DNA from: Streptomyces sp. NBC_01314
Lineage (GTDB): Bacteria > Actinomycetota > Actinomycetes > Streptomycetales > Streptomycetaceae
Direction of reading: 5' to 3'
DNA length: 64,000 nucleotides
Assembly: GCF_041435215.1 (NCBI RefSeq)
Contig: NZ_CP108394.1
Span: 9,176,001-9,240,000, forward strand
In this document: positions 13,465 through 24,206 of the stretch, one piece after another
Layout: each line of letters starts with the position of its first letter
Numbering within the stretch: the first letter of the stretch is position 1
Program-made: the position numbers and the translations under genes
Notes under the pieces: model-generated
What the model saw: only the letters and a program-made list of their open reading frames with translations
What the model was told of the DNA's origin: nothing
Database searches by the model: none

Positions 13465-14571
13465 ATGTACAAGTTTTTCTTCCGTCTGGTTTTCACCCGG
13501 ATGGACCCGGAGGAGGCCCACTACCTGGCCTTCCGCTGGATCCGCCTCGCCGCCCGCGTCCCCGTCCTGCGCACCTTCGTCGCGGCCGCCCTGGCACCCC
13601 GCCACGAGGAACTGCGCACCGAGGCGTTCGGGCTGCGCATGCACGGCCCGTTCGGGCTGGCCGCCGGCTTCGACAAGAACGCCGTCGCGATCGACGGGAT
13701 GTCGATGCTCGGCTTCGACCATGTCGAGATCGGCACGGTGACGGGCGAGGCCCAGCCCGGCAACCCCAAGACACGGCTGTTCCGCCTGGTCGCCGACCGC
13801 GCGCTGATCAACCGCATGGGCTTCAACAACGAGGGCTCGCTGGCAGTCGCCGCGCGGCTGGCCTCCCGTACGCCCGTCTTCAGGACGGTCGTGGGCGTCA
13901 ACATCGGCAAGACCAAGGTCGTCCCGGAGGACGAGGCCGCCGGGGACTACGTGAAGTCCACCGAGCGCCTCGCGCCGTACGCCGACTACCTGGTCGTCAA
14001 CGTCTCCTCGCCCAACACGCCAGGTCTGCGCAACCTCCAGGCCACGGAGGCTCTGCGGCCGCTGCTCACCGCCGTGCGCGAGGCCGCCGACCGCACGGTC
14101 CGCACGCGCCGGGTGCCGCTGCTGGTGAAGATCGCGCCGGACCTCGCCGACGAGGACGTCGACGCCGTCGCCGACCTCGCCGTGGAACTCGGCCTGGACG
14201 GGATCATCGCCACGAACACCACCATCGCGCGCGAGGGCCTCGGTCTGAAATCCGAACCCTCGCTGGTGAAGGAGACCGGCGGTCTCTCCGGCGCCCCGGT
14301 CAAGGACCGCTCCCTGGCGGTCCTGCGCCGCCTCTACGCGCGCGTTGGCGGCCGGATCACCCTGGTGGGCGTCGGCGGCATCGGGAACGCCGAGGACGCC
14401 TGGCAGCGCATCCTGGCGGGCGCCACGCTGGTCCAGGGCTACAGCGCCTTCGTCTACGAGGGCCCGTTCTGGGCACGCGCCGTCCACAAGGGTCTCGCCG
14501 CCCGCCTCCGCACGAGCCCGTACGCCACCCTCGCCGACGCGGTCGGCGCCGATGTGAGGAAGACGGTATGA
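13465..14571 (+). CDS. pyrD: quinone-dependent dihydroorotate dehydrogenase (class 2)
   Basis: Oxidises dihydroorotate to orotate with FMN, passing electrons to membrane quinone. The 368-residue length and the amphipathic N-terminal helices ([20 protein letters not shown]) that touch the membrane identify class 2. NRMGFNNEG, the catalytic-Ser loop [14 protein letters not shown], and the FMN phosphate site VGVGGI are present. It overlaps pyrF by ATGA. Confidence 0.97.
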   Translation: MYKFFFRLVFTRMDPEEAHYLAFRWIRLAARVPVLRTFVAAALAPRHEELRTEAFGLRMHGPFGLAAGFDKNAVAIDGMSMLGFDHVEIGTVTGEAQPGNPKTRLFRLVADRALINRMGFNNEGSLAVAARLASRTPVFRTVVGVNIGKTKVVPEDEAAGDYVKSTERLAPYADYLVVNVSSPNTPGLRNLQATEALRPLLTAVREAADRTVRTRRVPLLVKIAPDLADEDVDAVADLAVELGLDGIIATNTTIAREGLGLKSEPSLVKETGGLSGAPVKDRSLAVLRRLYARVGGRITLVGVGGIGNAEDAWQRILAGATLVQGYSAFVYEGPFWARAVHKGLAARLRTSPYATLADAVGADVRKTV

Positions 14572-15407
14572 CCGAGCCCTTCGGCGCGCGGCTGCGCCGT
14601 GCCATGGACGAGCGCGGACCGCTCTGCGTGGGCATCGACCCGCACACCTCCCTGCTCGCCGCCTGGGGCCTGAACGACGACCTCGCGGGCCTGGAGCGCT
14701 TCAGCCGCACGGTCGTGGACGCGCTCGCCGACCGGGTGGCCGTTCTCAAGCCGCAGAGCGCGTTCTTCGAGCGCTTCGGGTCGCGTGGGATCGCCGTCCT
14801 GGAGAAGTCGGTCCAGGAGGCGCGGGCGGCCGGCGCGCTGGTCGTCATGGACGCCAAGCGCGGCGACATCGGCTCCACCATGGCCGCGTACGCCGAGACC
14901 TTCCTGCACAAGGACGCGCCTCTCTTCTCGGACGCGCTGACGGTCTCGCCCTACCTGGGCTACGGCTCCCTCAAGCCCGCCGTGGACCTGGCGCGCGAGA
15001 GCGGGTCCGGACTGTTCGTGCTGGCGCTCACCTCCAACCCGGAGGGCGGCGAGGTCCAGCACGCGGTACGCGGCGACGGACGCGACGTCGGCGCGACCAT
15101 GCTGGCGCACCTGGCGGCCGAGAACGCGGGGGAGGCGCCCCTGGGGTCCTTCGGTGCCGTCGTCGGTGCCACGCTGGGTGACCTGTCGTTCTACGACCTG
15201 GACATCAACGGACCTCTCCTCGCGCCCGGGATCGGTGCCCAGGGAGCCACGCCGGCCGACCTTCCGGCGGTCTTCGGGGCGGCTGTGCGCCATGTGGTCC
15301 CGAATGTCAGCCGAGGTGTTCTTCGTCACGGTCCCGGCGCTGTCGCGCTGCGTGACGCGTCGGATCGTTTCGCGGACGAGATCCGAACCGCGACGGCGAC
15401 CGCCTGA
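14568..15407 (+). CDS. pyrF: orotidine-5'-phosphate decarboxylase (type 2)
   Basis: Final step to UMP. The 279-residue length and the active-site motif VMDAKRGDIGSTMAAYAE belong to the longer, type 2 subfamily found in actinobacteria. Substrate-phosphate residues lie in LTSNPEG and the C-terminal TPAD region. It is coupled to pyrD through an overlapping start. A 266-bp gap with the sIHF promoter follows. Confidence 0.96.
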   Translation: MTEPFGARLRRAMDERGPLCVGIDPHTSLLAAWGLNDDLAGLERFSRTVVDALADRVAVLKPQSAFFERFGSRGIAVLEKSVQEARAAGALVVMDAKRGDIGSTMAAYAETFLHKDAPLFSDALTVSPYLGYGSLKPAVDLARESGSGLFVLALTSNPEGGEVQHAVRGDGRDVGATMLAHLAAENAGEAPLGSFGAVVGATLGDLSFYDLDINGPLLAPGIGAQGATPADLPAVFGAAVRHVVPNVSRGVLRHGPGAVALRDASDRFADEIRTATATA

Positions 15408-15673
15408 GACCTCCGATGAGTGCCCTAGGGGCGCTTCCCGGACGGCTTGAGTCTGAATACATTCTCAAATCCGGGGCATTATGCGGCTTATGTCCGACTC
15501 CATGGAGGCTGACCAGGACTTTTCCGCTGTTCTCGCTGACTCCGGCGGAGTTGGCCGCTAGTCTCCGAGCAGGGTGAACGGGCAAGCGTGTTGCTCGTGG
15601 CACCCCAGGTGTGGGGCGATTAGGTTCCTCACCGGTCCGTATCCGACAGTTCGACATCCGAGGTGACGTAGGC

Positions 15674-15997
15674 GTGGCTCTTCCGCCCCTTACCCCTGAA
15701 CAGCGCGCAGCCGCGCTCGAAAAGGCCGCCGCGGCTCGCCGGGAGCGGGCCGAGGTCAAGAATCGACTCAAGCACTCCGGCGCCTCCCTGCATGAGGTCA
15801 TCAAGCAGGGACAGGAGAACGACGTCATCGGCAAGATGAAGGTCTCCGCCCTGCTTGAGTCCCTGCCGGGCGTGGGCAAGGTCCGCGCCAAGCAGCTCAT
15901 GGAGCGACTGGGAATTTCCGAGAGCCGTCGTGTACGCGGCCTCGGTTCCAACCAGATCGCCTCCCTGGAGCGTGAGTTCGGCAGCACCGGTTCCTGA
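15674..15997 (+). CDS. actinobacterial integration host factor, nucleoid protein sIHF/mIHF
   Basis: A 107-residue basic DNA-binding protein that bends DNA, affects supercoiling, and in Streptomyces influences growth, sporulation and antibiotic production. It has a long N-terminal helix (PLTPEQRAAALEKAAAARRE) and a helix-two-turn-helix core with LPGVGKVRAKQLMERLGI and RVRGLGSNQIASLE. The GTG start was chosen because it gives the 107-residue length of the characterised protein. Upstream in-frame codons lack a ribosome-binding site. It is unrelated to the HU-like IHF of E. coli. Confidence 0.95.
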   Translation: MALPPLTPEQRAAALEKAAAARRERAEVKNRLKHSGASLHEVIKQGQENDVIGKMKVSALLESLPGVGKVRAKQLMERLGISESRRVRGLGSNQIASLEREFGSTGS

Positions 15998-16057
15998 TCC
16001 CGGGTACTGCCGGGAAGGCAGTCCCGGGCACTCCGGGATTGCTGGAATAATCGCTGC

Positions 16058-16615
16058 ATGAGTGAACGTCCGCGGCTGACCGTGCTCTCCGGCCCCTCCG
16101 GGGTCGGCAAGAGCACGGTCGTCGCCCATATGCGCAAGGCACACCCCGAGGTCTGGCTCTCGGTGTCGGCGACAACCCGTAGGCCGCGCCCTGGTGAGCG
16201 GCAGGGAGTCCACTACTTCTTCGTCACCGACGAGGAGATGGACAAGCTGATCGCCAACGGTGAGCTGCTGGAGTGGGCCGAGTTCGCCGGCAACCGCTAC
16301 GGCACTCCCCGAGCCGCCGTGCTCGAACGACTGGAGCGGGGCGAGCCGGTCCTGCTGGAGATCGACCTCCAGGGCGCACGGCAGGTCCGCGAGACCATGT
16401 CGGACGCCCAGCTGGTGTTCCTGGCTCCTCCCTCCTGGGAGGAGCTGGTGCGCAGACTCACCGGGCGGGGCACCGAACCGCCCGAGGTGATCGAGCGCCG
16501 CCTGGAGGCGGCCAAGATCGAGCTGGCGGCCGAGCCCGAGTTCGACGTGACCCTGGTCAACACCTCCGTCGAGGACGTGGCCCGCGAGCTGCTAGCCTTG
16601 ATGGATGTTGTGTGA
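16058..16615 (+). CDS. gmk: guanylate kinase
   Basis: Phosphorylates GMP to GDP. The 185-residue protein has the P-loop [11 protein letters not shown], the GMP-binding [13 protein letters not shown] with the HYFFV segment, and the lid around [12 protein letters not shown]. The gmk-rpoZ order is widely conserved. Its stop codon lies inside a repeated TGTGATCACG element. Confidence 0.97.
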   Translation: MSERPRLTVLSGPSGVGKSTVVAHMRKAHPEVWLSVSATTRRPRPGERQGVHYFFVTDEEMDKLIANGELLEWAEFAGNRYGTPRAAVLERLERGEPVLLEIDLQGARQVRETMSDAQLVFLAPPSWEELVRRLTGRGTEPPEVIERRLEAAKIELAAEPEFDVTLVNTSVEDVARELLALMDVV

Positions 16616-16646
16616 TCACGGGTTCTGTCGTTTTTCTGTGATCACG
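16611..16646 (+). repeat. paired TGTGATCACG elements between gmk and rpoZ
   Basis: TGTGATCACG occurs twice, 26 bp apart (16611-16620 and 16637-16646). Because GTGATCAC is self-complementary, the copies can also pair into an 8-bp hairpin. The first copy contains the gmk stop. Each copy is a palindrome that could bind a dimeric regulator. Confidence 0.55.
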
Positions 16647-16679
16647 ACCGATCTTTTCCCATCCATCGGAAGGTAGAGC

Positions 16680-16949
16680 GTGTCCTCTTCCATCTCCGCG
16701 CCCGAGGGCATCATCAACCCGCCGATCGACGAGCTCCTCGAGGCCACTGACTCGAAGTACAGCCTCGTGATCTACGCGGCCAAGCGTGCTCGCCAGATCA
16801 ACGCGTACTACTCGCAGCTGGGTGAGGGGCTCCTCGAGTACGTCGGTCCTCTCGTCGACACCCACGTCCACGAGAAGCCGCTCTCGATCGCCCTGCGCGA
16901 GATCAACGCGGGTCTGCTGACGTCCGAGGCCGTCGAGGGCCCCGCGTAA
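16680..16949 (+). CDS. rpoZ: RNA polymerase omega subunit
   Basis: Omega helps fold and assemble the beta-prime subunit, and in Streptomyces its loss affects development. The 89-residue chain contains the conserved core [20 protein letters not shown] followed by RARQIN and a C-terminal [10 protein letters not shown] segment. The GTG start is preceded by GGAAGGTAGAGC. A clear terminator follows. Confidence 0.96.
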   Translation: MSSSISAPEGIINPPIDELLEATDSKYSLVIYAAKRARQINAYYSQLGEGLLEYVGPLVDTHVHEKPLSIALREINAGLLTSEAVEGPA

Positions 16950-16979
16950 GTCTTATCAGCGGATCGCGGTAGGTTTTTC

Positions 16980-17012
16980 CACAGGCCCGGCAGCGCTACT
17001 GCCGGGCCTGTG
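16980..17012 (+). terminator. terminator after rpoZ
   Basis: A perfect 14-bp stem (CACAGGCCCGGCAG and complement) with a 5-nt loop lies 30 bases after the rpoZ stop. Confidence 0.85.
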
Positions 17013-17093
17013 GTGTGCTCGGGGGCGCGGGGGTCCTCCCCCGGCTGTGATGCAGCATGGAGTCGTTGAGTTTTCCGAGTGCGGGGAGGCGCG

Positions 17094-18296
17094 GTGGGCA
17101 AGCCGAAGGTCGTTCTGGGGGTCAGCGGTGGGATCGCCGCCTACAAGGCGTGCGAACTGCTGCGCCGGCTGACCGAGTCCGGGCATGACGTCCGGGTCGT
17201 GCCGACCGACTCCGCGCTGCACTTCGTCGGCGCCGCCACCTGGTCCGCGCTCTCCGGCAACCCGGTCTCCACCGAGGTCTGGGAGAGCGTCCACGAGGTG
17301 CCGCACGTCCGTATCGGGCAGGAGGCCGACCTGGTGGTCGTGGCCCCGGCGACCGCCGACCTGCTGGCCAAGGCCGCCCACGGCCTCGCCGACGACCTCC
17401 TCACCAACACCCTCCTCACCGCCCGCTGTCCCGTCGTCTTCGCTCCTGCCATGCACACCGAGATGTGGGAACACCCGGCCACCCAGGAGAACGTGGCGAC
17501 GCTGCGCCGACGGGGCGCCCTCGTCATCGATCCCGCCGTGGGCCGGCTGACCGGCGTCGACACCGGCAAGGGACGGCTGCCGGACCCCGCGGAGATCTTC
17601 GAGGTCTGCCGCCGGGTGCTGGCCCGGGGCGTCACCGAGCCGGACCTCGTCGGCCGCCACGTCGTCGTCACCGCCGGCGGCACCCGTGAGCCCCTCGACC
17701 CGGTCCGCTTCCTCGGCAACCGTTCCTCCGGCAAACAGGGCTACGCCCTCGCCCGTACGGCCGCCGCCCGGGGTGCCCGCGTCACGCTGATCGAGGCCAA
17801 CACCGGGCTGCCGGACCCCGCGGGCGTGGACGTCGTACGGATCGGCACGGCGGTCCAGCTGCGCGAGGCGGTGCTCAAGGCGGCGCCGGACGCGGACGTC
17901 GTGGTGATGGCGGCGGCGGTGGCCGACTTCCGCCCCGACACGTACGCCGCCGGGAAGATCAAGAAGAAGGACGGTCAGGAGCCCGCGCCCATCGTCCTGG
18001 TGCGTAATCCGGACATCCTCGCGGAGATCTCGGCGGACCGCCCCCGCCCCGGACAGGTGGTCGTCGGCTTCGCCGCGGAGACCGACGACGTCCTCGCCAA
18101 CGGGCGCGCCAAGCTGGCGCGCAAGGGGTGCGACCTGCTGGTGGTGAACGAGGTGGGGGAGCGCAAGGCCTTCGGTTCGGAGGAGAACGAGGCTGTGGTG
18201 CTGGCAGCCGACGGGAGCGAGGCACCGGTGCCGTACGGCCCGAAGGAGGCCCTGGCCGAAACGGTGTGGGACCTGGTCGCGAGCCGGCTCGACTGA
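17094..18296 (+). CDS. coaBC: bifunctional phosphopantothenoylcysteine decarboxylase / phosphopantothenate-cysteine ligase
   Basis: Makes 4'-phosphopantetheine for coenzyme A. The 400-residue protein has an N-terminal FMN-binding CoaC domain (VSGGIAAYKACEL) and a C-terminal CoaB domain (VVTAGGTREPLDPVRFLGNR, AAVADFRP, KIKKKDG). The decarboxylase motif PxMNxxMW reads PAMHTEMW, a His variant that I recall in other actinobacterial CoaBC proteins. The GTG after GGGGAGG was taken as the start. An upstream in-frame GTG at 17079 would place that ribosome-binding site inside the gene. Confidence 0.95.
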   Translation: MGKPKVVLGVSGGIAAYKACELLRRLTESGHDVRVVPTDSALHFVGAATWSALSGNPVSTEVWESVHEVPHVRIGQEADLVVVAPATADLLAKAAHGLADDLLTNTLLTARCPVVFAPAMHTEMWEHPATQENVATLRRRGALVIDPAVGRLTGVDTGKGRLPDPAEIFEVCRRVLARGVTEPDLVGRHVVVTAGGTREPLDPVRFLGNRSSGKQGYALARTAAARGARVTLIEANTGLPDPAGVDVVRIGTAVQLREAVLKAAPDADVVVMAAAVADFRPDTYAAGKIKKKDGQEPAPIVLVRNPDILAEISADRPRPGQVVVGFAAETDDVLANGRAKLARKGCDLLVVNEVGERKAFGSEENEAVVLAADGSEAPVPYGPKEALAETVWDLVASRLD

Positions 18297-18535
18297 CAGT
18301 GCCATTCGCGTCACGTCTCCCCCGACCTCGCACATTGAGGCGTGGCGACCCTGGCGGACAGCGACGGCCATTGGGCAGAATGCACGTGCCGCAGGTCACA
18401 GAGCTCCCGAGAGGCGAGACAGGTGGGCCGGTGGCCGAGCCCGACCGATAAACTGTTCTCGGACGACGCCGGGCGCAGCCCCCGAGCACGTCCGCCAATG
18501 ATCAGCCAGCAGCCGCTGCAACCCCAGGGAGCGTT

Positions 18536-19759
18536 GTGTCCCGTCGTCTGTTCACCTCGGAGTCTGTGACCGAGGGTCACCCTGACAAGATCGCTGACCA
18601 GATCAGCGATGCCATTCTCGATGCGCTCCTGCGCGAGGACCCCCAGTCCCGTGTCGCAGTGGAGACGCTCATCACGACCGGCCTGGTGCACGTGGCCGGC
18701 GAGGTCACGACCAAGGCATACGCGCCGATCGCCCAGCTGGTGCGCGACACCATCCTGAACATCGGCTACGACTCGTCGAAGAAGGGCTTCGACGGAGCCT
18801 CCTGCGGTGTGTCGGTGTCGATCGGCGCGCAGTCCCCGGACATCGCGCAGGGTGTGGACACGGCGTACGAGTCCCGGGTCGAGGGTGCCGCCGCAGGTGG
18901 AGAATCGGACGAGCTGGACAAGCAGGGCGCCGGCGACCAGGGCCTGATGTTCGGGTACGCGTCGGACGAGACGCCGACCCTGATGCCGCTGCCGATCTTC
19001 CTGGCGCACCGTCTGTCGAAGCGCCTGTCCGAGGTCCGCAAGAACGGCACGATCCCCTACCTCCGTCCCGACGGAAAGACCCAGGTCACCATCGAGTACG
19101 ACGGTGACAAGGCGGTCCGCCTGGACACGGTCGTCGTCTCCTCGCAGCACGCGAGCGACATCGACCTGGAGTCCCTCCTCGCCCCCGACATCCGCGAGTT
19201 CGTGGTGGAGCCGGAGCTGAAGGCCCTCCTGGACGACGGCATCAAGCTGGACACCGAGGGCTACCGCCTGCTGGTCAACCCGACCGGCCGCTTCGAGATC
19301 GGCGGCCCGATGGGCGACGCCGGCCTCACCGGCCGCAAGATCATCATCGACACCTACGGCGGTATGGCCCGCCACGGTGGCGGTGCCTTCTCCGGCAAGG
19401 ACCCGTCCAAGGTCGACCGTTCCGCCGCGTACGCGATGCGCTGGGTCGCCAAGAACGTCGTCGCGGCGGGCCTCGCCTCGCGCTGCGAGGTTCAGGTGGC
19501 GTACGCCATCGGCAAGGCCGAGCCCGTCGGCCTCTTCGTCGAGACCTTCGGCACGGCCAAGGTCGAGACCGACCGGATCGAGAAGGCGATCGACGAGGTC
19601 TTCGACCTCCGCCCGGCCGCGATCATCCGCGACCTCGACCTTCTCCGTCCCATCTACGGCCAGACCGCCGCGTACGGTCACTTCGGCCGTGAACTCCCCG
19701 ACTTCACCTGGGAGCGCACGGACCGGGTCGAGGCACTGCGCAAGGCCGCGGGGCTGTAA
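18536..19759 (+). CDS. metK: S-adenosylmethionine synthetase
   Basis: Forms S-adenosylmethionine from methionine and ATP. The 407-residue protein starts with a GTG codon and shows [19 protein letters not shown], the [12 protein letters not shown] loop, and the glycine-rich [19 protein letters not shown]. The 239-bp leader was examined for a SAM riboswitch and none was recognisable. In Streptomyces, SAM supply influences antibiotic production and sporulation. A long terminator hairpin follows. Confidence 0.98.
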   Translation: MSRRLFTSESVTEGHPDKIADQISDAILDALLREDPQSRVAVETLITTGLVHVAGEVTTKAYAPIAQLVRDTILNIGYDSSKKGFDGASCGVSVSIGAQSPDIAQGVDTAYESRVEGAAAGGESDELDKQGAGDQGLMFGYASDETPTLMPLPIFLAHRLSKRLSEVRKNGTIPYLRPDGKTQVTIEYDGDKAVRLDTVVVSSQHASDIDLESLLAPDIREFVVEPELKALLDDGIKLDTEGYRLLVNPTGRFEIGGPMGDAGLTGRKIIIDTYGGMARHGGGAFSGKDPSKVDRSAAYAMRWVAKNVVAAGLASRCEVQVAYAIGKAEPVGLFVETFGTAKVETDRIEKAIDEVFDLRPAAIIRDLDLLRPIYGQTAAYGHFGRELPDFTWERTDRVEALRKAAGL

Positions 19760-19782
19760 GGCCTGCGGCTCCTCGGTTCTCC

Positions 19783-19821
19783 GACGAGGCCCGGTGTCCC
19801 TCGGGGACGCCGGGCCTCGTC
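19783..19821 (+). terminator. terminator after metK
   Basis: An 18-bp stem (GACGAGGCCCGGTGTCCC and complement, one G-T wobble) with a very small loop lies 24 bases after the metK stop, followed by GTTCTGT. Confidence 0.9.
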
Positions 19822-19890
19822 GTTCTGTGATCGGCGGTTCCGGGATCGCGGGCGGCGTCGGTTGTCAGTGGCGTTTGGAAGAATGCAAGC

Positions 19891-22092
19891 GTGAGCAGCG
19901 AGGATGGGACGCGGGGCGGCGGCGCGGCGGGGGACGCGGTGCCGGAGCAGCTCGCGCTCGTCCGGGAGGCGGTGCGGAAGGCCAAGGTGCCGCGGGCCAA
20001 GCCGCGGACCTGGCGGGGGGCGGCGCTGGCGAAGGAGCTGCCGGTCGCCCGGGTGCTGGTCGACAAAGGTGTGCTGCATCTCGACCGGTACTTCGACTAC
20101 GCGGTGCCGGAGGAGTTGGACGCCGTCGCCCAGCCCGGGGTCCGGGTCCGGGTGCGGTTCGGGGCCGGGGGGCGCAATGTCAGGGAAGGGCGGCGTGAAG
20201 GGGGCTCGCTGATCGACGGGTTCCTCGTCGAGCGGGTCGCTGAATCGGACTATCCCGGAGCCCTGGCCGCGCTCGCGCAGGTCGTCTCGCCGGAGCCGGT
20301 GCTGGGCCCAGAGCTGCTGGAGCTGGCACGGGCCGTGGCGGATCGGTATGCGGGGAGCCTCGCGGACGTGCTGCAGCTGGCCGTTCCGCCCCGGCACGCC
20401 CGGGCGGAGGCCGTGGAGATGAGCGGGCCGGCGCAGCCTCCGGTCGTGCCCGAGCCGGGGTCGTGGCTGAGGTACGAGCGCGGTGAAGGGTTCCTGCGGG
20501 CGCTGGCCGGTGGGGGTGCGCCCCGGGCCGTGTGGACCGCGCTGCCGGGGCCGGAGTGGGCCGAGGAGATCGCGCGGGCCGTGCAGGCGACGCTGGCCTC
20601 CGGGCGGGGGGCCCTTGTCGTCGTACCGGCCGGGCGACCGGCGGCCCGGGTCGACGAGGCGCTCGGGGAGCTGCTGGGGGAGGGGCGGCACGCGCTGCTG
20701 ACCGCCGACGCCGGGCAGGAGCGGCGGTACCGGGAGTGGCTGGCCGTGCGGCGGGGGGCTGTACGGGCTGTGGTCGGGACCCGGGCGGCCATGTTCGCGC
20801 CGGTGCGGGATCCGGGGCTGGTCGTCGTCTGGGACGACGGGGACGCCGGCCACAGTGATGACAACGCTCCCTTCCCGCATGTGCGGGAAGTGCTGGAGCT
20901 GCGGGCCTCTCGGGACAAGTGCGCCTTCCTGCTGGGGAGTTGGAGTTGTACGGTCGAGGCCGCCCAGCTCGTCGAGAGTGGGTGGGCCGCGCCGATCGTG
21001 GCCGGGCGGGAGCAGGTGCGGGCTGCCGCGCCGCTGGTGCGGACCGTGGGGGACGGGGACCTCGCGCGGGACGAGGCGGCTCGGGCGGCTCGGCTGCCCA
21101 GCCTTGCCTGGCAGGTCGCGCGGGACGGCCTCCGGGACGGGCCCGTGCTCGTGCAGGTGCCTCGGCGGGGCTATGTGCCGAGGATGGCCTGCGCGCGGTG
21201 CCGGGAGCCCGCGCGGTGCGTGCACTGTGCGGGTCCGTTGCAGGCGCGGGACGCCGCCGGGGCCCTGCTCTGCGGGTGGTGCGGGCGCGAGGAGGCCGGC
21301 TGGCACTGCCCCGAGTGCGGGGGCTACCGGCTCCGGGCGCAGGTCGTGGGAGCGCGGCGGACCGCGGAGGAACTGGGGCGGGCCTTCCCCGCCGTGCCCG
21401 TGCGGACCTCCGGGCGGGAACATGTGCTGGACACCGTGCCGGGGACGCCCGCGCTGGTCGTGAGCACGCCGGGAGCCGAGCCGGTCGCCGAGGGCGGGTA
21501 CGCGGCTGCCCTGCTGCTCGACGGGTGGGCCATGCTCGGCCGGCCCGATCTGCGGGCCGGGGAGGACGCGCTGCGGCGGTGGATCGGCGCCGCGGCGCTG
21601 GTACGGGACCAGGGGGTGGGCGGCAGGGTCGTCGTGGTCGCCGAGCCGACCCTGCGGCCCGTGCAGGCGCTTGTGCGGTGGGATCCGGTGGGGCACGCGG
21701 TGCGGGAACTCGCCGAGCGGGCCGAGCTGGGGTTTCCGCCGGTGTCACGGATGGCCGCCGTGTCCGGGACCGCTCAGGCCGTGGTCGATTTTCTGGGGGC
21801 CCTCGAACTGCCCTCGGACGCCGAGGTGTTGGGGCCTGTACCCATGGCCGGGCCGGCCTCCGGATCCGGCGCCCGGTCCGGCGCCGGTTCCGCTGCGGAT
21901 GCGGGGAGGGCACGGCGGGCGGGGGCGCCGTCGGCGGGGGAGCAGGGGGAGCGGGCGTTGATCCGGGTGCCGCCGGGGAGCGGGGCGGCGCTGGCCGCCG
22001 CGTTGAAGAGTGCGCAGGCGGCGCGGATGGCGCGTGGGGTGAGTGAGAGCGAGCGGGTGCGGATTCGGGTGGATCCGCCGGACATCGGGTGA
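19891..22092 (+). CDS. priA: PriA-like primosomal protein lacking helicase motifs
   Basis: PriA normally restarts stalled replication forks. This 733-residue protein keeps the N-terminal DNA-binding domain (ARVLVDKGVLHLDRYFDYAVP) and the double zinc-binding region. The latter has Cys pairs in CARCREPARCVHCAG, LLCGWCGRE and HCPECGGY. The Walker A loop (GSGKTE in E. coli) is replaced by ALPGPEWAEEIARA, and no DEAH box is visible, so helicase activity is unlikely. This is the known actinobacterial form, probably structural. A low-complexity linker (about 655-690) is rich in Gly, Ala and Ser. It converges with the next gene across a hairpin. Confidence 0.93.
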   Translation: MSSEDGTRGGGAAGDAVPEQLALVREAVRKAKVPRAKPRTWRGAALAKELPVARVLVDKGVLHLDRYFDYAVPEELDAVAQPGVRVRVRFGAGGRNVREGRREGGSLIDGFLVERVAESDYPGALAALAQVVSPEPVLGPELLELARAVADRYAGSLADVLQLAVPPRHARAEAVEMSGPAQPPVVPEPGSWLRYERGEGFLRALAGGGAPRAVWTALPGPEWAEEIARAVQATLASGRGALVVVPAGRPAARVDEALGELLGEGRHALLTADAGQERRYREWLAVRRGAVRAVVGTRAAMFAPVRDPGLVVVWDDGDAGHSDDNAPFPHVREVLELRASRDKCAFLLGSWSCTVEAAQLVESGWAAPIVAGREQVRAAAPLVRTVGDGDLARDEAARAARLPSLAWQVARDGLRDGPVLVQVPRRGYVPRMACARCREPARCVHCAGPLQARDAAGALLCGWCGREEAGWHCPECGGYRLRAQVVGARRTAEELGRAFPAVPVRTSGREHVLDTVPGTPALVVSTPGAEPVAEGGYAAALLLDGWAMLGRPDLRAGEDALRRWIGAAALVRDQGVGGRVVVVAEPTLRPVQALVRWDPVGHAVRELAERAELGFPPVSRMAAVSGTAQAVVDFLGALELPSDAEVLGPVPMAGPASGSGARSGAGSAADAGRARRAGAPSAGEQGERALIRVPPGSGAALAAALKSAQAARMARGVSESERVRIRVDPPDIG

Positions 22093-22141
22093 GTGGCCCA
22101 CCGGCGCGTGCCGGCTGATGGCCGGGCGTGCGGGCGTGCGA

Positions 22142-22170
22142 CTGCCTCCCGGTGGGGGACCGGGAGGCAG
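22142..22170. terminator. bidirectional terminator between priA and the HTH gene
   Basis: A perfect 12-bp stem (CTGCCTCCCGGT / ACCGGGAGGCAG) with a GGGGG loop lies between two convergent genes. Confidence 0.85.
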
Positions 22171-22181
22171 ACAGGGGTCGG

Positions 22182-23101
<920 letters not shown>

Positions 23102-24034
23102 ATGAAGCTTGTCTTCGCTGGTACCCCAGAGGTCGCTGTTCCCGCGTTGGACGCGTTGATCGCGTCGGGGAGGCATGAGGTGGCCGCGGTCGTGACGCGG
23201 CCGGACGCGCCTGCGGGGCGGGGGCGGCGGCTGGTCGCGAGCCCGGTGGCGCAGCGGGCGGAGGAGGCGGGCATCGAGGTGCTGAAGCCGCACCGGCCCC
23301 GGGACGAGGCGTTCCTCGCACGGCTCAGGGAGATCGCCCCCGACTGCTGTCCTGTCGTCGCCTACGGGGCCCTGCTGCCCCGGGTCGCCCTCGATGTGCC
23401 CGCCCAGGGGTGGGTCAACCTGCACTTCTCCCTGCTGCCCGCCTGGCGGGGCGCCGCTCCCGTGCAGCACTCGATCATGGCGGGGGACGAGATCACCGGG
23501 GCGTCCACCTTCCTGATCGAGGAGGGGCTCGACTCCGGGCCCGTGTACGGGACGGTCACCGAGGAGATCCGGCCGACGGACACGAGCGGTGATCTGCTGA
23601 CCCGGCTCGCCTTCGCCGGGTCCGGGCTGCTCGCCGCCACCATGGACGGGATCGAGGACGGGACCCTGAAGGCCGTGCCCCAGCCCGCCGACGGGATCAC
23701 CCTCGCGCCCAAGATCACCGTGGAGGACGCCCGGGTCGACTGGGCCACGCCCGCGCTGCGCGTCGACCGGGTCGTGCGTGGCTGCACGCCCGCGCCGGGC
23801 GCCTGGACGACGTTCCGCGGTGAGCGTCTGAAGCTCATCCAGGTCGTGCCCGTTCTCGAGCGGACCGGTCTGGCCCCGGGCGCGCTCGACGTCGGCAAGA
23901 ACAACGTGTACGTCGGGACCGGCTCGTACGCCGTGGAACTGCTCTGGGTGCAGGCGCAGGGCAAGAAGCCGATGCGGGCCGCCGACTGGGCGCGCGGGGT
24001 GCGGATCGAGTCCGGCGAGTCCGTCGGCGACTGA
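23102..24034 (+). CDS. fmt: methionyl-tRNA formyltransferase
   Basis: Formylates initiator Met-tRNA. The 310-residue protein starts [20 protein letters not shown] and carries the catalytic Asn/His/Asp region [18 protein letters not shown] followed by ITGAS. A C-terminal tRNA-binding barrel starts at about 205. The 172-bp gap before rsmB suggests either a short operon or an independent rsmB promoter. Confidence 0.97.
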   Translation: MKLVFAGTPEVAVPALDALIASGRHEVAAVVTRPDAPAGRGRRLVASPVAQRAEEAGIEVLKPHRPRDEAFLARLREIAPDCCPVVAYGALLPRVALDVPAQGWVNLHFSLLPAWRGAAPVQHSIMAGDEITGASTFLIEEGLDSGPVYGTVTEEIRPTDTSGDLLTRLAFAGSGLLAATMDGIEDGTLKAVPQPADGITLAPKITVEDARVDWATPALRVDRVVRGCTPAPGAWTTFRGERLKLIQVVPVLERTGLAPGALDVGKNNVYVGTGSYAVELLWVQAQGKKPMRAADWARGVRIESGESVGD

Positions 24035-24206
24035 AGCGTCGCAGAGCGACCGACAGGGAGCGACCCGTCGGAGACCGGCCGGGACCAGCGCCCGGCAGAG
24101 CCCATCGCCACCGTGCCCGCAGGCCCACGCGGCCGACACCCGGCGGTTCGTCCCCGCGGCGTACCCTGGGCGTGGCATCTCGACCCGTATCCGGAGCACC
24201 TTTTTC

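Noticed and set aside
18297..18535. SAM riboswitch upstream of metK
   Set aside because: The leader has a few short GC helices but not the conserved cores of SAM-I, SAM-II or SAM-IV elements.
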